DNA of 64,000 nt from Aeromicrobium sp. Root344 (GCF_001425755.1 NZ_LMDH01000001.1:2742852-2806851), one strand, 5' to 3'. Positions 17,901 to 27,005 are shown, counted from the stretch's first letter. Notes: generated by a model not told the origin, from the sequence alone. A program made the numbers and translations.

Positions 17901-20900
17901 CGCATCGCGGTCGACGACTCCGTGCTCGCCGGAGCCGCCCCGGTCGTGACGACCGAGGTCGCCGCGTCCGCGATGTCGTCGCTGGTCGCCGGCGCCGCCG
18001 GCGGTGTGGTCCCTTCGGTCAACAACGGCCGCGCGACTGTCACCGTCGAGTGGGACCCCGACCTGATCGCCGACCACGCCGGTGTCACCGGTGCGCACAC
18101 CCCGGTCCACCCGGTGCCCGACGTCCTCGTCGGGCTCGCCTGGCCGTCGGTCTTCGCCGTGCTCGGCGAGGCCACGACCCCGGCAGGCGTCCCGGTCATC
18201 GAGGGCATGCTCGACCTGGTCCACCTCGACCACGCGATCGCGCTTCACGACGCGCTGCCCGTCGCGCCGTCGACGCTGACGATCACCTCGGTCGTCGAGT
18301 CGATCGAGGACACCGGCTTCGGCCGGGTCGTCGCGGTCGACGTCACGGTGTCCTCCGCCTCAGGGGAGGTGGCGACGCTGCGTGAGCGCTTCGCGATCCG
18401 CGGACGTACCGGCGCCGGCGAGCTCTCCGACCCGGCACGCGCCGGTGGAGCACTCGGTGACGACGTCACGGACACTCCGCGCAAGTCGCGCGGTGCTGCG
18501 ACCCTGACGGCGCCGACGGACCTGCGCGGCTTCGCCGCCGTGACGGGCGATCACAACCCGATCCACACCAGCGTTGCTGCTGCCCGCCTCGCGGGCCTCG
18601 GTGCGCCGATCGTCCACGGCATGTGGGTCTCGGCCGCGGCGCAGCAGGTGCTGTCGGGCCGTCGCATCACCGGCTGGACGACGCGCTTCCTCGCGCCAGT
18701 ACGCCCCGGCGTCACGGTCGACGTCAAGGCCGACCGCATCGGCCTCGACGACGGCGCCGAGCTCGTCGACATCACGTGCCGCGCCGAGGGCGAGGTCGTC
18801 ATGTCGGCGACCGCACGCCTCGAGGCGCCCCGCACGGCGTACGCGTTCCCGGGCCAGGGCATCCAGCACCAGGGCATGGGCATGGCGGCGTACCAGCGCT
18901 CCAAGGCCGCCCGGGAGATCTGGGACCGCGCCGACGCGCACACGCGCGCCGCGCTCGGCTTCTCGATCCTGACGGTCGTCCGCGACAACCCGACGGTCCT
19001 GGTGACCAACGGCGTGACGCACAAGCACCCGGAAGGCGTGCTGTTCCTGACCCAGTTCACGCAGGTCGCCATGGCGGTGCTCGGTGCCGCCCAGATGGCC
19101 GAGCTGCGCGAGTCCGGTGCGTTCGTCGAGGGCTCGATCCTCGCGGGCCACTCGGTCGGCGAGTACAACGCGCTGGCCGCCGTCTCGGGCGTCATCCCGC
19201 TCGAGGCCGTCGTCGAGGTCGTGTTCCAGCGCGGCTCGGTCATGCACACGCTCGTGCCTCGCGACGCCGAGGGCCGCAGCAACTACCGCCTTGCGGCGAT
19301 CCGTCCCGCACAGATCGGCCTCAACGACGACAACGTCACGGCGTACGTCGACCGGATCGCCGAGGAGTCCGGCGAGTTCCTGCAGATCGTCAACTACAAC
19401 CTCCGCGACTCGCAGTACGCGATCGCCGGCACGGTGCGCGGCCTCGAGATCCTCGAGGACGACATCACGCGGCGCCGCGAGGAGTTCGGCGGCAAGGCCG
19501 CCTACATCCTGGTGCCCGGCATCGACGTGCCGTTCCACTCCACGGTGCTGCGCGACGGTGTCCCGGACTTCCGTGACCGCCTCACCGAGCTGCTGCCGGC
19601 GACGATCGATCCCGCCATCCTCGCGGGTCGCTACGTCCCCAACCTCGTGCCCAAGCCGTTCTCGCTGGACCGCGCGTTCCTGCAGGAGATCGCCGATCTC
19701 GTGCCGTCCGAGCCGCTCAACGCGGTCCTGGCCGACTTCGCGACCTGGTCGGCCAAGCCCGGCGAGCTGTGCCGCATCGTGCTGATCGAGCTGCTCGCCT
19801 GGCAGTTCGCCAGCCCGGTTCGCTGGATCGAGACGCAGGACCTGCTGTTCGGCGACCTCGGTGTCGAGCGGTTCATCGAGGTCGGCGTCGGCCAGGCCCC
19901 CACGGTGGCCAACCTGGCGTCGTCGACGCTCAAGCTGCCGGGTCGCTTCGGCGGACCCGTCGAGGTGCTCAACTTCGAGCGTGACGGCGCCGCCGTCTTC
20001 GCGACCGACGAGGAGCAGGTCGTCGAGGAGGAGGAAGCCCCGGCCGAGTCGTCCGCGGCTGAAGCCTCGGCGCCTGCCGCGGCACCTGCCGCCGCTCCGG
20101 CGACCTCGAGCGGTCCGCGTCCGGCCGACCTGACGTTCGACGCCGCCGACGCCACCACGGTGCTCATCGCGTGGTGGACCAAGATGCGCCTCGACCAGAT
20201 CGGCGCCGCGGACACGATCGAGTCGTTGTGCGACGGCGCGTCGTCGCGCCGCAACCAGCTGCTCGTCGACCTCGGTGGCGAGCTGAGCCTCGGCGCGATC
20301 GACGGGGCCGCTGATGCGGACCTGCCGACGCTGTCCGCCCAGGTCAAGGGCCTGGCCCGCGGCTACAAGCCGTTCGGCCCGGTGCTGACCGAGGCCCTCG
20401 GCGACCACCTCAAGAAGGTCTTCGGACCGACCGGCAAGCGCCAGTCGGCCGTCGCCGAGCGTGTCGCCGACGTGTGGCAGCTCGGGCCGGGCTGGGCGAG
20501 TCACGCACTCGTCGAGCTCGCGCTCTCGAGCCGCGAGGGATCGAGCGTTCGCGGTGGTGACTACGGCTCGCTGAGCGGTCTCGCCTCGGGCGCCGATGTC
20601 GACGCCGCGATCGACGCCAGCATCCAGGCCGTCGCTGCCCGCCACGGCGTCAGCGTCGACCTGCCGTCCACCGGTGGGGGAGAGGGCGCCACGATCGACG
20701 CGGCCGCCCTCGGTGAGTTCACGGCGCAGATCACCGGCCCCGACGGTGTCCTGGCCTCGTCGGCACGTCTCGTGCTCGACCAGCTCGGGCTCACCGACGT
20801 ACCGGCCGTGGTCGAGACGGATGAGGCGGAGGCCGAGATCCTGGCCCGCGTCGAGTCCGAGCTCGGCAGCGACTGGGCCAAGCTCACAGCACCGGCGTTC

Positions 20901-23900
20901 GACCCGCTCAAGGCCGTCGTGCTCGACGATCGCTGGGCCAGCGCCCGTGAGGACCTGGCCCGCATCGCCGCAGGGGAGACCGTCGAGGCGAGCTTCGTCG
21001 GCTCCGGCGAGGTCGTCGCGGCGCAGGCCCGCTGGCACGCGGATCACTCCGACCCGCGCCTGGCCGAGCGCTTCACGCAGATCGCTGCCGACGCCGTGAG
21101 CCCCACGGACCAGACCTGGTCCGGCGAGCTCGCGGTCGTCACCGGCGCCAGCAAGGGTTCCATCGCGGCGAGCGTCACCGGGAAGCTGCTCGCGGGCGGT
21201 GCGACGGTCGTCGCGACGACCTCGGGCCTCGACGCCAAGCGCCTCGCGTTCTACAAGGAGCTCTACCGCACGCACGCCGTTGCCGGAGCCGTCCTGTGGA
21301 TCGTCCCGGCCAACATGGCGTCGTACGCCGATGTCGACGCGCTGACGAGCTGGTTGACCAGCGAGCAGACGCAGACGCGTGCGGGTGTCACGACGGTCGC
21401 CAAGCCGGCCATGACGCCGACGCTCCTGTTCCCGTTCGCGGCCGGCCGGGTCGCCGGTGACCTCACCGACGCCGGCAGCCGCACCGAGGTCGACATGCGC
21501 ATCCTGCTGTGGTCCGTCGAGCGCCTGATCGGGCAGCTCTCGGCCGGCATCCAGGACCGCGACCTGACCTCGACGTTGCACGTCGTGCTCCCGGGCTCGC
21601 CCAACCGCGGCATGTTCGGCGGCGACGGCGGATATGGCGAGGCCAAGGCCGCGCTCGACGCAGTCGTGGCCCGCTGGTCCGCAGAACGTACGTGGGCCGA
21701 TCGCGTGACGCTGAGCCACGCGATCATCGGCTGGGTCCGAGGCACGGGTCTCATGGGCGGCAACGACCCGTTGGTCGAGGCCATCGAGGCCCGCGGCGTC
21801 CGTACGTGGTCGCCGGCGGAGATGGCTGAGGCGTTGCTGGAGACGGCAACCGTCGAGGCCCGCGCCGCCGCACGCATCGAGCCGCTCACGGTCGACCTCA
21901 CGGGTGGGCTCGCGGGCGTCAAGCTCGACATGAAGGCACTCGCCGAGGGCATCACGCGTCCGGCCGCTGTCGAGGAGGACGAGACCGGCATGATCGCCGC
22001 GCTCGCTGCCTCACCGGCGCAGCTCGACCGCGTGGAGCAGCTCGACTGGGCCCCGGTCGACGCCAGGCCCGAGGACCTCGTGGTCATCGTCGGCGCCGGC
22101 GAGCTCGGCCCCTACGGCTCCTCCCGCACGCGCTTCGAGATGGAGGTGTCCGACGAGCTGTCGGCTGCCGGCGTGCTCGAGCTGGCCTGGACCACGGGTC
22201 TGGTCAGCTGGGACGAGCAGGGTGGCGGCTGGTTCGACACCGAGACCCAGGAGAAGGTCGACGAGGCCGACCTGGTCGAGCGCTACGAGGACAAGGTCCG
22301 TGAGGCTGTCGGCATCCGCCGCTACGTCGACGAGGGCAACATGGTCGACAACTCGGCCCCGCTGCTGACGTCGGTGTTCCTCGACAAGGACCTGTCGTTC
22401 ACGGTGTCCAACGAGGCGGAGGCGCACGCGCTGCGCGACGCCGACCCCGAGCGCACGGTCATCGCGGCGACAGCCGACGGCGACTGGACCGTGACCCGCA
22501 AGGCCGGCACCGAGATCCGCGTGCCGCGCCGCATGGCGCTCACGCGTACGGTCGGCGGCCAGATCCCGACCGGCTTCGACCCGACGGTGTGGGGTGTGCC
22601 GGCCGAGATGGTCGACTCGATCGACCGGGTCGCGCTGTGGAACCTCATCTGCACGGTCGACGCATTCCTCTCGAGCGGGTTCAACCCGTCCGAGCTGATG
22701 CGGTGGGTCCACCCGGCTCTCGTCGCCAACACGCAGGGCACCGGCATGGGCGGCATGCAGTCGATGCAGTCGCTCTACCTCGACACGCTGCTGGGCGAGA
22801 GCAAGCCCAACGACATCCTGCAGGAGGCGTTGCCCAACGTCATCGCGGCGCACGTCGTGCAGTCCTACGTCGGCTCGTACGGCGCGATGGTCCACCCCGT
22901 CGCCGCCTGCGCCACCACGGCCGTCTCGGTCGAGGAGGGCGTCGACAAGATCCGCCTCGGCAAGGCTGAGTTCGTGGTCTCCGGCGGGTTCGACGACCTG
23001 AGCGTCGAAGGCATCGTGGGCTTCGCCGACATGTCGGCGACCGCGGACTCCGCGGCGATGCGGGCCAAGGGGCTCGAGGACCGCTACTTCAGCCGGGCCA
23101 ACGACCGTCGCTACGGCGGCTTCGTCGAGTCACAGGGCGGCGGCACGATCCTGCTCGCCCGTGGAGACCTCGCGCTGCGCATGGGCCTGCCGGTCCTCGG
23201 TGTCGTCGCGTACGCCGGCTCGTTCGCCGACGGTGTCCACACGTCGATCCCGGCCCCGGGCATGGGCGCGCTGGCGGCCGGTCTCGGCGGTCGTGAGTCC
23301 GCCCTGGCGAAGTCGCTCCGTACGCTCGGCCTCACCGCCGACGACATCGGCGTCCTGTCCAAGCACGACACGTCGACCGGCGTCAACGAGCGCAACGAGT
23401 CCGAGCTGCACGAGCGGCTCGCGACGGCGATCGGTCGCAGCGAGGGCAACCCGCTCTACGTGATCTCGCAGAAGAGCATCACGGGGCATACCAAGGGTGG
23501 CGCGGCGGCGTTCCAGATCGTCGGGCTCTGCCAGGTCCTGTCCGGCGGGGTAATCCCGCCGAACCGCAGCCTCGACTGCGTCATGGACGACCTGGCCGAG
23601 CACGAGCACCTGGTCTGGCTGCGCAAGCCGCTGGCCACGGGTCAGCTCAAGGCGGGCATCCTGACGAGCCTCGGCTTCGGCCACGTCGCCGGCCTCATCG
23701 CGCTGGCGCACCCCCAGGCATTCCTTGCGGCCTTGAGCGACGAGGAGCGAGCCTCCTACGCCGCCCGTGCGGAAGCACGGCTCATCGAGGGTCGGATGCG
23801 CCTGGTCAGGGCGATGTATGGCGGAGCGTCGCTGTACGAGCGTCCTGCCGATCGGCGCCTCGGCAGTGAGGGAGTGCGGACCCGGGAGGCTGGAATGCTC

Positions 23901-23960
23901 CTGGACCCGCAGGCACGGCTGGGTGAGGACGACGTCTACTTCGGAGCGTCGTGCCAGTGA
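14970..23960 (+). CDS. fas: Type I fatty acid synthase, single polypeptide
   Basis: A 2996-residue multidomain synthase of the mycobacterial/fungal hexameric FAS type, making saturated acyl-CoA from acetyl-CoA and malonyl-CoA. Domains in order: acetyltransferase (GHSQGD, Ser 152); FMN enoyl reductase from about 410 (LAGMTPTTVDAKI); MaoC-like dehydratase (GDHNPIH near 1193); malonyl/palmitoyl transferase (GHSVGEY, Ser 1395); acyl carrier (DGASSRRNQ, pantetheine on about Ser 1758) after an Ala/Pro/Glu linker; ketoreductase from about 2050; ketosynthase (AACATTAVS, Cys 2647, with KHDTSTG and GHTKGG His). There is no PPTase domain; the next gene, acpS, supplies it. GTG 14970 has GAGGGA (14957-14963) upstream; the open frame to 14910 lies in the operator region. 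Confidence 0.96.
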   Translation: MTTIDTPLATIQPTERRGALVDRISTGTPYALAFGGQGAPWLEPLAGLIRDFALEAELETLVSQAEERLAPVAAELARVGVTFTPLEWADVIAVGESAEDDDAPELPSSAVLDTPGASVPGILLTQLAGLRALRRQGVDTQLTAPVAVIGHSQGDLATQSLAGVDDIELLALARLMGAAAQLVGRRRGLLGSTMLSVSNVVPERIDEILAELPASLRVVSRLRNGRRGVVLSGPADSLRVVEARFEEVAASEKADRERKVTGGSPFAPVLEPLPAQLAFHHPDLAEAADLVATWAEACGFDGARARTLTMRSIVDPVDWVASLESALDAGATWVLDLGPSDIAARLSARELRSRGAGVIATTTRRGHRELTAAGAAPRLATPWSAYAPSVVTLPDGSLHVETRFTRLTGKSPILLAGMTPTTVDAKIVAAAANAGFWSELAGGGQVTEEIFADRVAELDELLLPGRTYQFNSLFLDPYLWKLQLGQKRLVQRARAAGAAIDAVIVTAGIPELDEAVELVEELRAAGITHVVFKPGTVKQIRQVLAIAKAVAPTPIIVQIEGGRAGGHHSWEDLDDLLIATYGELRGLDNVVVAVGGGIGTPEVASAYLTGEWARRHGFPVMPLDGILVGTAAMATLEATTAPEVKQLLVETRGTGTWVGAGSAKGGMASGRSQLGADIHEIDNTASRTGRLLDEVAGDAKAVAARRDEIIEALNRTAKPYFGDVETMTYAQWLRRYLELSGTPSWLDVTIRDRFHAMLQRAEARLNPADRGTIPTLFADASLVDDGAAAIARVLDAYPAAEDVILHPADVLFFVEQCRTPGKPVNFVPVLDQDVRRWWRSDSLWQAHDPRFSADEVCIIPGTVSVAGIDRVDEPVADLLRRFEDATIDGLLASGRAAQRVTGRRRVEDAGDVLSLVLAAPDLVWAGRTVRNPVHRLGAEWVIVDPQRAEHPETGAALVAIDGRTAELQVPLARPLSLRIAVDDSVLAGAAPVVTTEVAASAMSSLVAGAAGGVVPSVNNGRATVTVEWDPDLIADHAGVTGAHTPVHPVPDVLVGLAWPSVFAVLGEATTPAGVPVIEGMLDLVHLDHAIALHDALPVAPSTLTITSVVESIEDTGFGRVVAVDVTVSSASGEVATLRERFAIRGRTGAGELSDPARAGGALGDDVTDTPRKSRGAATLTAPTDLRGFAAVTGDHNPIHTSVAAARLAGLGAPIVHGMWVSAAAQQVLSGRRITGWTTRFLAPVRPGVTVDVKADRIGLDDGAELVDITCRAEGEVVMSATARLEAPRTAYAFPGQGIQHQGMGMAAYQRSKAAREIWDRADAHTRAALGFSILTVVRDNPTVLVTNGVTHKHPEGVLFLTQFTQVAMAVLGAAQMAELRESGAFVEGSILAGHSVGEYNALAAVSGVIPLEAVVEVVFQRGSVMHTLVPRDAEGRSNYRLAAIRPAQIGLNDDNVTAYVDRIAEESGEFLQIVNYNLRDSQYAIAGTVRGLEILEDDITRRREEFGGKAAYILVPGIDVPFHSTVLRDGVPDFRDRLTELLPATIDPAILAGRYVPNLVPKPFSLDRAFLQEIADLVPSEPLNAVLADFATWSAKPGELCRIVLIELLAWQFASPVRWIETQDLLFGDLGVERFIEVGVGQAPTVANLASSTLKLPGRFGGPVEVLNFERDGAAVFATDEEQVVEEEEAPAESSAAEASAPAAAPAAAPATSSGPRPADLTFDAADATTVLIAWWTKMRLDQIGAADTIESLCDGASSRRNQLLVDLGGELSLGAIDGAADADLPTLSAQVKGLARGYKPFGPVLTEALGDHLKKVFGPTGKRQSAVAERVADVWQLGPGWASHALVELALSSREGSSVRGGDYGSLSGLASGADVDAAIDASIQAVAARHGVSVDLPSTGGGEGATIDAAALGEFTAQITGPDGVLASSARLVLDQLGLTDVPAVVETDEAEAEILARVESELGSDWAKLTAPAFDPLKAVVLDDRWASAREDLARIAAGETVEASFVGSGEVVAAQARWHADHSDPRLAERFTQIAADAVSPTDQTWSGELAVVTGASKGSIAASVTGKLLAGGATVVATTSGLDAKRLAFYKELYRTHAVAGAVLWIVPANMASYADVDALTSWLTSEQTQTRAGVTTVAKPAMTPTLLFPFAAGRVAGDLTDAGSRTEVDMRILLWSVERLIGQLSAGIQDRDLTSTLHVVLPGSPNRGMFGGDGGYGEAKAALDAVVARWSAERTWADRVTLSHAIIGWVRGTGLMGGNDPLVEAIEARGVRTWSPAEMAEALLETATVEARAAARIEPLTVDLTGGLAGVKLDMKALAEGITRPAAVEEDETGMIAALAASPAQLDRVEQLDWAPVDARPEDLVVIVGAGELGPYGSSRTRFEMEVSDELSAAGVLELAWTTGLVSWDEQGGGWFDTETQEKVDEADLVERYEDKVREAVGIRRYVDEGNMVDNSAPLLTSVFLDKDLSFTVSNEAEAHALRDADPERTVIAATADGDWTVTRKAGTEIRVPRRMALTRTVGGQIPTGFDPTVWGVPAEMVDSIDRVALWNLICTVDAFLSSGFNPSELMRWVHPALVANTQGTGMGGMQSMQSLYLDTLLGESKPNDILQEALPNVIAAHVVQSYVGSYGAMVHPVAACATTAVSVEEGVDKIRLGKAEFVVSGGFDDLSVEGIVGFADMSATADSAAMRAKGLEDRYFSRANDRRYGGFVESQGGGTILLARGDLALRMGLPVLGVVAYAGSFADGVHTSIPAPGMGALAAGLGGRESALAKSLRTLGLTADDIGVLSKHDTSTGVNERNESELHERLATAIGRSEGNPLYVISQKSITGHTKGGAAAFQIVGLCQVLSGGVIPPNRSLDCVMDDLAEHEHLVWLRKPLATGQLKAGILTSLGFGHVAGLIALAHPQAFLAALSDEERASYAARAEARLIEGRMRLVRAMYGGASLYERPADRRLGSEGVRTREAGMLLDPQARLGEDDVYFGASCQ

Positions 23961-24346
23961 CGGTTGTCGGTATCGGTGTTGATCTGGTCCACGTCCCTTC
24001 ATTCGCGGACCAGCTGGAACAACCCGGAACCACGTTCGCCACGGCTTTCCTGCCCGGTGAGCGAAGTGACGTGCGGAGTCGTCCCTCAGATTCCGCGCGT
24101 CACTTCGCCGTGCGCTGGGCTGCCAAGGAGGCGGTCGTCAAGGCGTGGTCGGCGTCGCTCCACGGCGAGCCACCCGTCATGGACGAGCAGGTGCACCACC
24201 TCATCGAGGTCGTCGCGGATGCGTGGGGTCGCCCGCGCATACGCCTCCACGGCGAGGTGGCGAAGCACCTCGACGGTCATGCCCTCGAGGTGTCGCTGAG
24301 CCACGACGGCGACTACGCCATCGCGTACGTCGTCCTGTCCCGCTGA
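23957..24346 (+). CDS. acpS: Holo-[acyl-carrier-protein] synthase
   Basis: A 129-residue 4'-phosphopantetheinyl transferase that moves phosphopantetheine from CoA to the carrier serine. The N-terminal VGIGVDLV contains the metal-binding Asp and RWAAKEAVVKAW the metal/base Glu and Lys. It closely resembles mycobacterial AcpS, including the QLEQPGTTFATAF region. GTG 23957 overlaps the FAS stop (GTGA) and aligns with the usual N-terminus; in-frame GTG 23951 would add two residues. The overlap couples it to FAS-I, its presumed substrate, as in the mycobacterial fas-acpS operon. Confidence 0.94.
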   Translation: MTVVGIGVDLVHVPSFADQLEQPGTTFATAFLPGERSDVRSRPSDSARHFAVRWAAKEAVVKAWSASLHGEPPVMDEQVHHLIEVVADAWGRPRIRLHGEVAKHLDGHALEVSLSHDGDYAIAYVVLSR

Positions 24347-24360
24347 CCCTGCTGCTGGGC

Positions 24361-24477
24361 TGGCGGTTTACCAAGAGGTCAGGGCAATCTGCACACTCAG
24401 CAGGGCAAACCGTCACACCTCAGGGCGTGCGCGCCGTGAGATGTGGCTGTCTGCCCTGACCTCTTGGTAAACCGCCA
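24361..24477. repeat. Long inverted repeat (26-bp perfect arms, 65-nt loop)
   Basis: The arm 24361-24386 (beginning TGGCGGTTTACCAAG) is the exact reverse complement of 24452-24477. The 65-nt loop has weaker internal pairing (CACACCTCA with TGAGATGTGG). It separates acpS from the convergent tetR and could act as a bidirectional terminator, but the arms are much longer than a terminator needs. It resembles in style the palindromes around the DUF559 gene at 31.3-32.4 kb, with a different sequence. Confidence 0.8.
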
Positions 24478-24489
24478 AGCCGCGACGGG

Positions 24490-25107
24490 TCAGGCGTGCT
24501 CGGCGCTCAGCAGGTAGGCCGTGACGAGCCGTTTGAGCTCGATGATCGACTCGGCGTGCTCCTGGCCGTCGCGGATCGAGAAGTTGAGCATCGAGTAGAC
24601 GACGTGCACCAGCACCTCGGCCATGATCTGCCGGCGTTCACGCGGCGTGCCGGGGGTCAGCGGAGCCAGGGCCCGCGCCACCTCCGCGGCGAGCTCCCGC
24701 TCCGTCACCGCGGCGGTCGCGCGGGTCGCCGGCGTCGACTGCACCGCGAGCCACACGGCGCGGCGTGACGGGTCGTTGACCCACAGCGCGGCCATGTGGT
24801 CGACGAGCCGGTTGAGGAACTTGAGCCAGTCGAGCGTCGGGATGGCCTCGGCGAAGCTCGCGAGCTCCTGCCGTACGGCGACCGCGTCGACCCGGTCGAG
24901 CTCGCACACGATGACGTACTTGTTCTGGAAGAACTGGTAGAGCGTGCCGATCGGCAGACCCGCGCGGTGCGCGACCTCCTCGCACGTGAACGACTCGAAG
25001 CCGACGTCGAGCAGCAGCTCGCGCGACACCTGCAACAGGTGGTCGAACTTCTTGTGGCTACGCTCCTGCGTCGGGCGGCGCCGGGGTTCGAGGATCTCGG
25101 CCGTCAC
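24490..25107 (-). CDS. TetR-family transcriptional regulator
   Basis: A 205-residue TetR protein: an N-terminal basic stretch (RRRPTQERSHKKFDHLL), HTH about 22-65 (FESFTCEEVAHRAGLPIGTLYQFFQNK), then a helical effector domain. GTG 25107 is preceded by minus-strand TAGGGT (25120-25115), so a leaderless transcript can begin inside the end of the upstream phosphotransferase gene in addition to read-through from it. It lies next to acpS/FAS and in the FabG operon, so a role in lipid control is likely. It is a candidate binder of the FAS/carboxylase operators, but no copy of that site precedes this gene. Confidence 0.85.
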   Translation of the reverse strand: MTAEILEPRRRPTQERSHKKFDHLLQVSRELLLDVGFESFTCEEVAHRAGLPIGTLYQFFQNKYVIVCELDRVDAVAVRQELASFAEAIPTLDWLKFLNRLVDHMAALWVNDPSRRAVWLAVQSTPATRATAAVTERELAAEVARALAPLTPGTPRERRQIMAEVLVHVVYSMLNFSIRDGQEHAESIIELKRLVTAYLLSAEHA

Positions 25108-25117
25108 GGGCGCAACC

Positions 25118-26146
25118 CTATCCCGTAGCGGCGCGTCCTGCGGCGATCAAGGGCACGATCATGTCGCCGATGCCGTCGAAGCCGGCCCCCACGGTCTGCC
25201 CGTGCGAGTGGCGGTAGTGGATGCCCTCGAGGATCACGGCGAGCTTGAAGAACGCGAGCGCGAGGTGGAACCCGATGTCGCCGACGTCCCGCCCGGACTC
25301 TGCGGCGTACCGGGCGAGCACCTCGTCGCGGCTGAGGTAGCCGGGCGCCAGGGGTGCGTCCGTGATCATCGCGGTGTCGCCCGACGGGGGAGCGACCTCG
25401 GCGAGCTGCTGGTAGGCCAGCAGCACCGCGACGTCGGTCAGCGGATCGCCGAGCGTGCTCATCTCCCAGTCGAGCACCGCGGTGACCTGGTCCTGGTCGT
25501 CGACGAGCAGGTTGTCGAGCCGGAAGTCTCCGTGCACGATCGTGCCGTCCCCGTTGGCTGGGATGTGGGACTCGAGGTGTGCGACGAGCTCGTCCATGCC
25601 CGGCAGCTCGCGGCTGCTCGACGCCTCGAGCTGCTTCTTCCAGCGGGCGACCTGGCGTCCCAGGTAGCCGTCAGGACGGCCGAAGTCGCCGAGACCCACG
25701 GCGGCGGAGTCGACGGCGTGCAGCGCGACGAGCGTGTCGACCATGCGCTCGCTGATGCCGCGCGTGCGTTCGGCGCCGAGCGGCTCGAGCTGGGACGCCC
25801 GGCCGTACGGCGTGCCGGCGACCTTCTCCATCACGTAGAACGGCGCACCGATGACCTCGGTGTCCTCGCAGTGGGCGATCATCTGCGGCACGGGTACGTT
25901 CGTGGGCGCCAACGCCGCCATGACCCGGTACTCCCGGCCCATGTCGTGTGCCGTGGCGAGGACGTGACCCAAGGGCGGGCGGCGTACGACGTAGTCACGC
26001 GACCCGGCGCTCAGCGTGTAGGTCAGGTTGGACTTGCCGCCCGTGATGAGGCTTGCCGTCAGCGGCCCGGTGACGAGCTCGGGACGCTCACGCTCCAGCC
26101 AGTTCTGCAGCGCCGCGAGGTCGAGACCCTTGGGATCATCCGTCAT
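25118..26146 (-). CDS. APH-fold phosphotransferase (ACAD10/11 N-domain-like)
   Basis: A 342-residue aminoglycoside-phosphotransferase/choline-kinase fold protein. GGKSNLTYTL forms the nucleotide loop near 30, HGDFRLDN (about 213) is the catalytic Brenner motif, and LDWEMSTLGDP (about 235) holds the metal-binding Asp. This subgroup resembles the kinase domain of ACAD10/11, which phosphorylates 4-hydroxyacyl-CoAs in their breakdown. Neighbours (FabG reductase, TetR) support a lipid role over antibiotic resistance. ATG 26146 follows AAGGGGAC. The stop is 10 nt from the tetR start. Confidence 0.82.
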   Translation of the reverse strand: MTDDPKGLDLAALQNWLERERPELVTGPLTASLITGGKSNLTYTLSAGSRDYVVRRPPLGHVLATAHDMGREYRVMAALAPTNVPVPQMIAHCEDTEVIGAPFYVMEKVAGTPYGRASQLEPLGAERTRGISERMVDTLVALHAVDSAAVGLGDFGRPDGYLGRQVARWKKQLEASSSRELPGMDELVAHLESHIPANGDGTIVHGDFRLDNLLVDDQDQVTAVLDWEMSTLGDPLTDVAVLLAYQQLAEVAPPSGDTAMITDAPLAPGYLSRDEVLARYAAESGRDVGDIGFHLALAFFKLAVILEGIHYRHSHGQTVGAGFDGIGDMIVPLIAAGRAATG

Positions 26147-26201
26147 GTCGATGTCCCCTTGGGTAAGGCACGGTAAGGCGACACCGACATGACATGCCCT
26201 C

Positions 26202-26220
26202 GTTTCACTCGCTGGCGCTC
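26202..26220 (-). repeat. Short dispersed repeat GAGCGCCAGCGAGTGAAAC
   Basis: The minus strand here reads GAGCGCCAGCGAGTGAAAC, a near copy of GAGCGCAGCGAGCGAAAC at 35025-35042. It lies in the 81-bp gap between fabG and the phosphotransferase gene, bracketed by TGACATG (26190-26196) and CATGTCA (26224-26230). Confidence 0.45.
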
Positions 26221-26227
26221 GCTCATG

Positions 26228-26983
26228 TCAGGCCTTGGGCCCGCCGGCGACGTAGATGACCTGGCCGGACACGAAGCCGGCGCCTTCGCTCACGAGGAAC
26301 GACACCGTGTGGGCGATGTCCTCGGGCTGGCCGACGCGAGCCACCGGGATCTGCTCGGCGTTCCACGTGATGAAGTCGTCGAACGGGATCTTCATGCGCT
26401 CGGCGGTCGACGCGGTCATGTCGGTCTGGATGAAGCCGGGGGCGATGGCGTTGGCCGTGATGCCGAACTTGCCGAGCTCGATCGCCAGGGTCTTGGTGAA
26501 GCCCTGCATGCCGGCCTTGGCGGCGGAGTAGTTGGCCTGGCCGCGGTTGCCGAGCGCCGAGGTGCTCGAGAGGTTGACGATGCGGCCGAAGCCGGCCTCC
26601 GTCATGTGCTTCTGGGCGGCCTTGGTCATCAGGAACGCGCCGCGCAGGTGCACGTTCATGACGGCGTCCCAGTCGTCGACCGTCATCTTGAACAGCATGT
26701 TGTCGCGGATGATGCCGGCGTTGTTGACCAGGACGGTCGGGGCGCCGAGCTCGGCGGCGATGCGCTCGAAGGCGGCGGTGACCTGCTCCTCGTTGCTCAC
26801 GTCGGCACCGACGGCGAGCGCCTTGCCCCCGGCGGCGGTGACGGCATCGACGGTGGCGGCACAGGACGCCTCGTCGAGGTCGACGACGGCGACCTGGAAG
26901 CCGTCGGCGGCCAGCCGCTGCGAGACGGCGGCGCCGATGCCTCGTGCGGCTCCGGTGACGATCGCGGTACGGGGTTCGGTCAC
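26228..26983 (-). CDS. 3-oxoacyl-ACP reductase-like SDR (FabG family)
   Basis: A 251-residue SDR: TGAARGIG cofactor motif (about 10-17), VLVNNAGI, catalytic NLSSTSAL Ser, YSAAKAG Tyr/Lys, and a PGFIQTDMT loop as in FabG proteins acting on acyl-ACP or acyl-CoA. GTG 26983 follows GAAGGAG with a 7-nt spacer; the open frame upstream to 27109 runs into the operator region and is not conserved-looking. First gene of a minus-strand operon with a phosphotransferase and TetR. The operator identical to that of the acyl-CoA dehydrogenase operon lies 23 bp upstream of the start codon, so the gene should follow fatty acid availability. Confidence 0.88.
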   Translation of the reverse strand: MTEPRTAIVTGAARGIGAAVSQRLAADGFQVAVVDLDEASCAATVDAVTAAGGKALAVGADVSNEEQVTAAFERIAAELGAPTVLVNNAGIIRDNMLFKMTVDDWDAVMNVHLRGAFLMTKAAQKHMTEAGFGRIVNLSSTSALGNRGQANYSAAKAGMQGFTKTLAIELGKFGITANAIAPGFIQTDMTASTAERMKIPFDDFITWNAEQIPVARVGQPEDIAHTVSFLVSEGAGFVSGQVIYVAGGPKA

Positions 26984-27005
26984 GAGATGCTCCTTCGACG
27001 GGCGC

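Noticed and set aside
18360..21719. A minus-strand open frame of 1119 codons inside the FAS-I gene
   Set aside because: It is antisense to conserved FAS-I domains, is dominated by Arg/Gly/Asp/Val repeats and shows no motif. Long antisense frames are expected at this GC content.
24361..24477. Inverted repeat as a simple terminator only
   Set aside because: Arms of 26 bp with a 65-nt loop and no U-run are unlike an intrinsic terminator. Reported as a repeat, with termination as a possible side effect.
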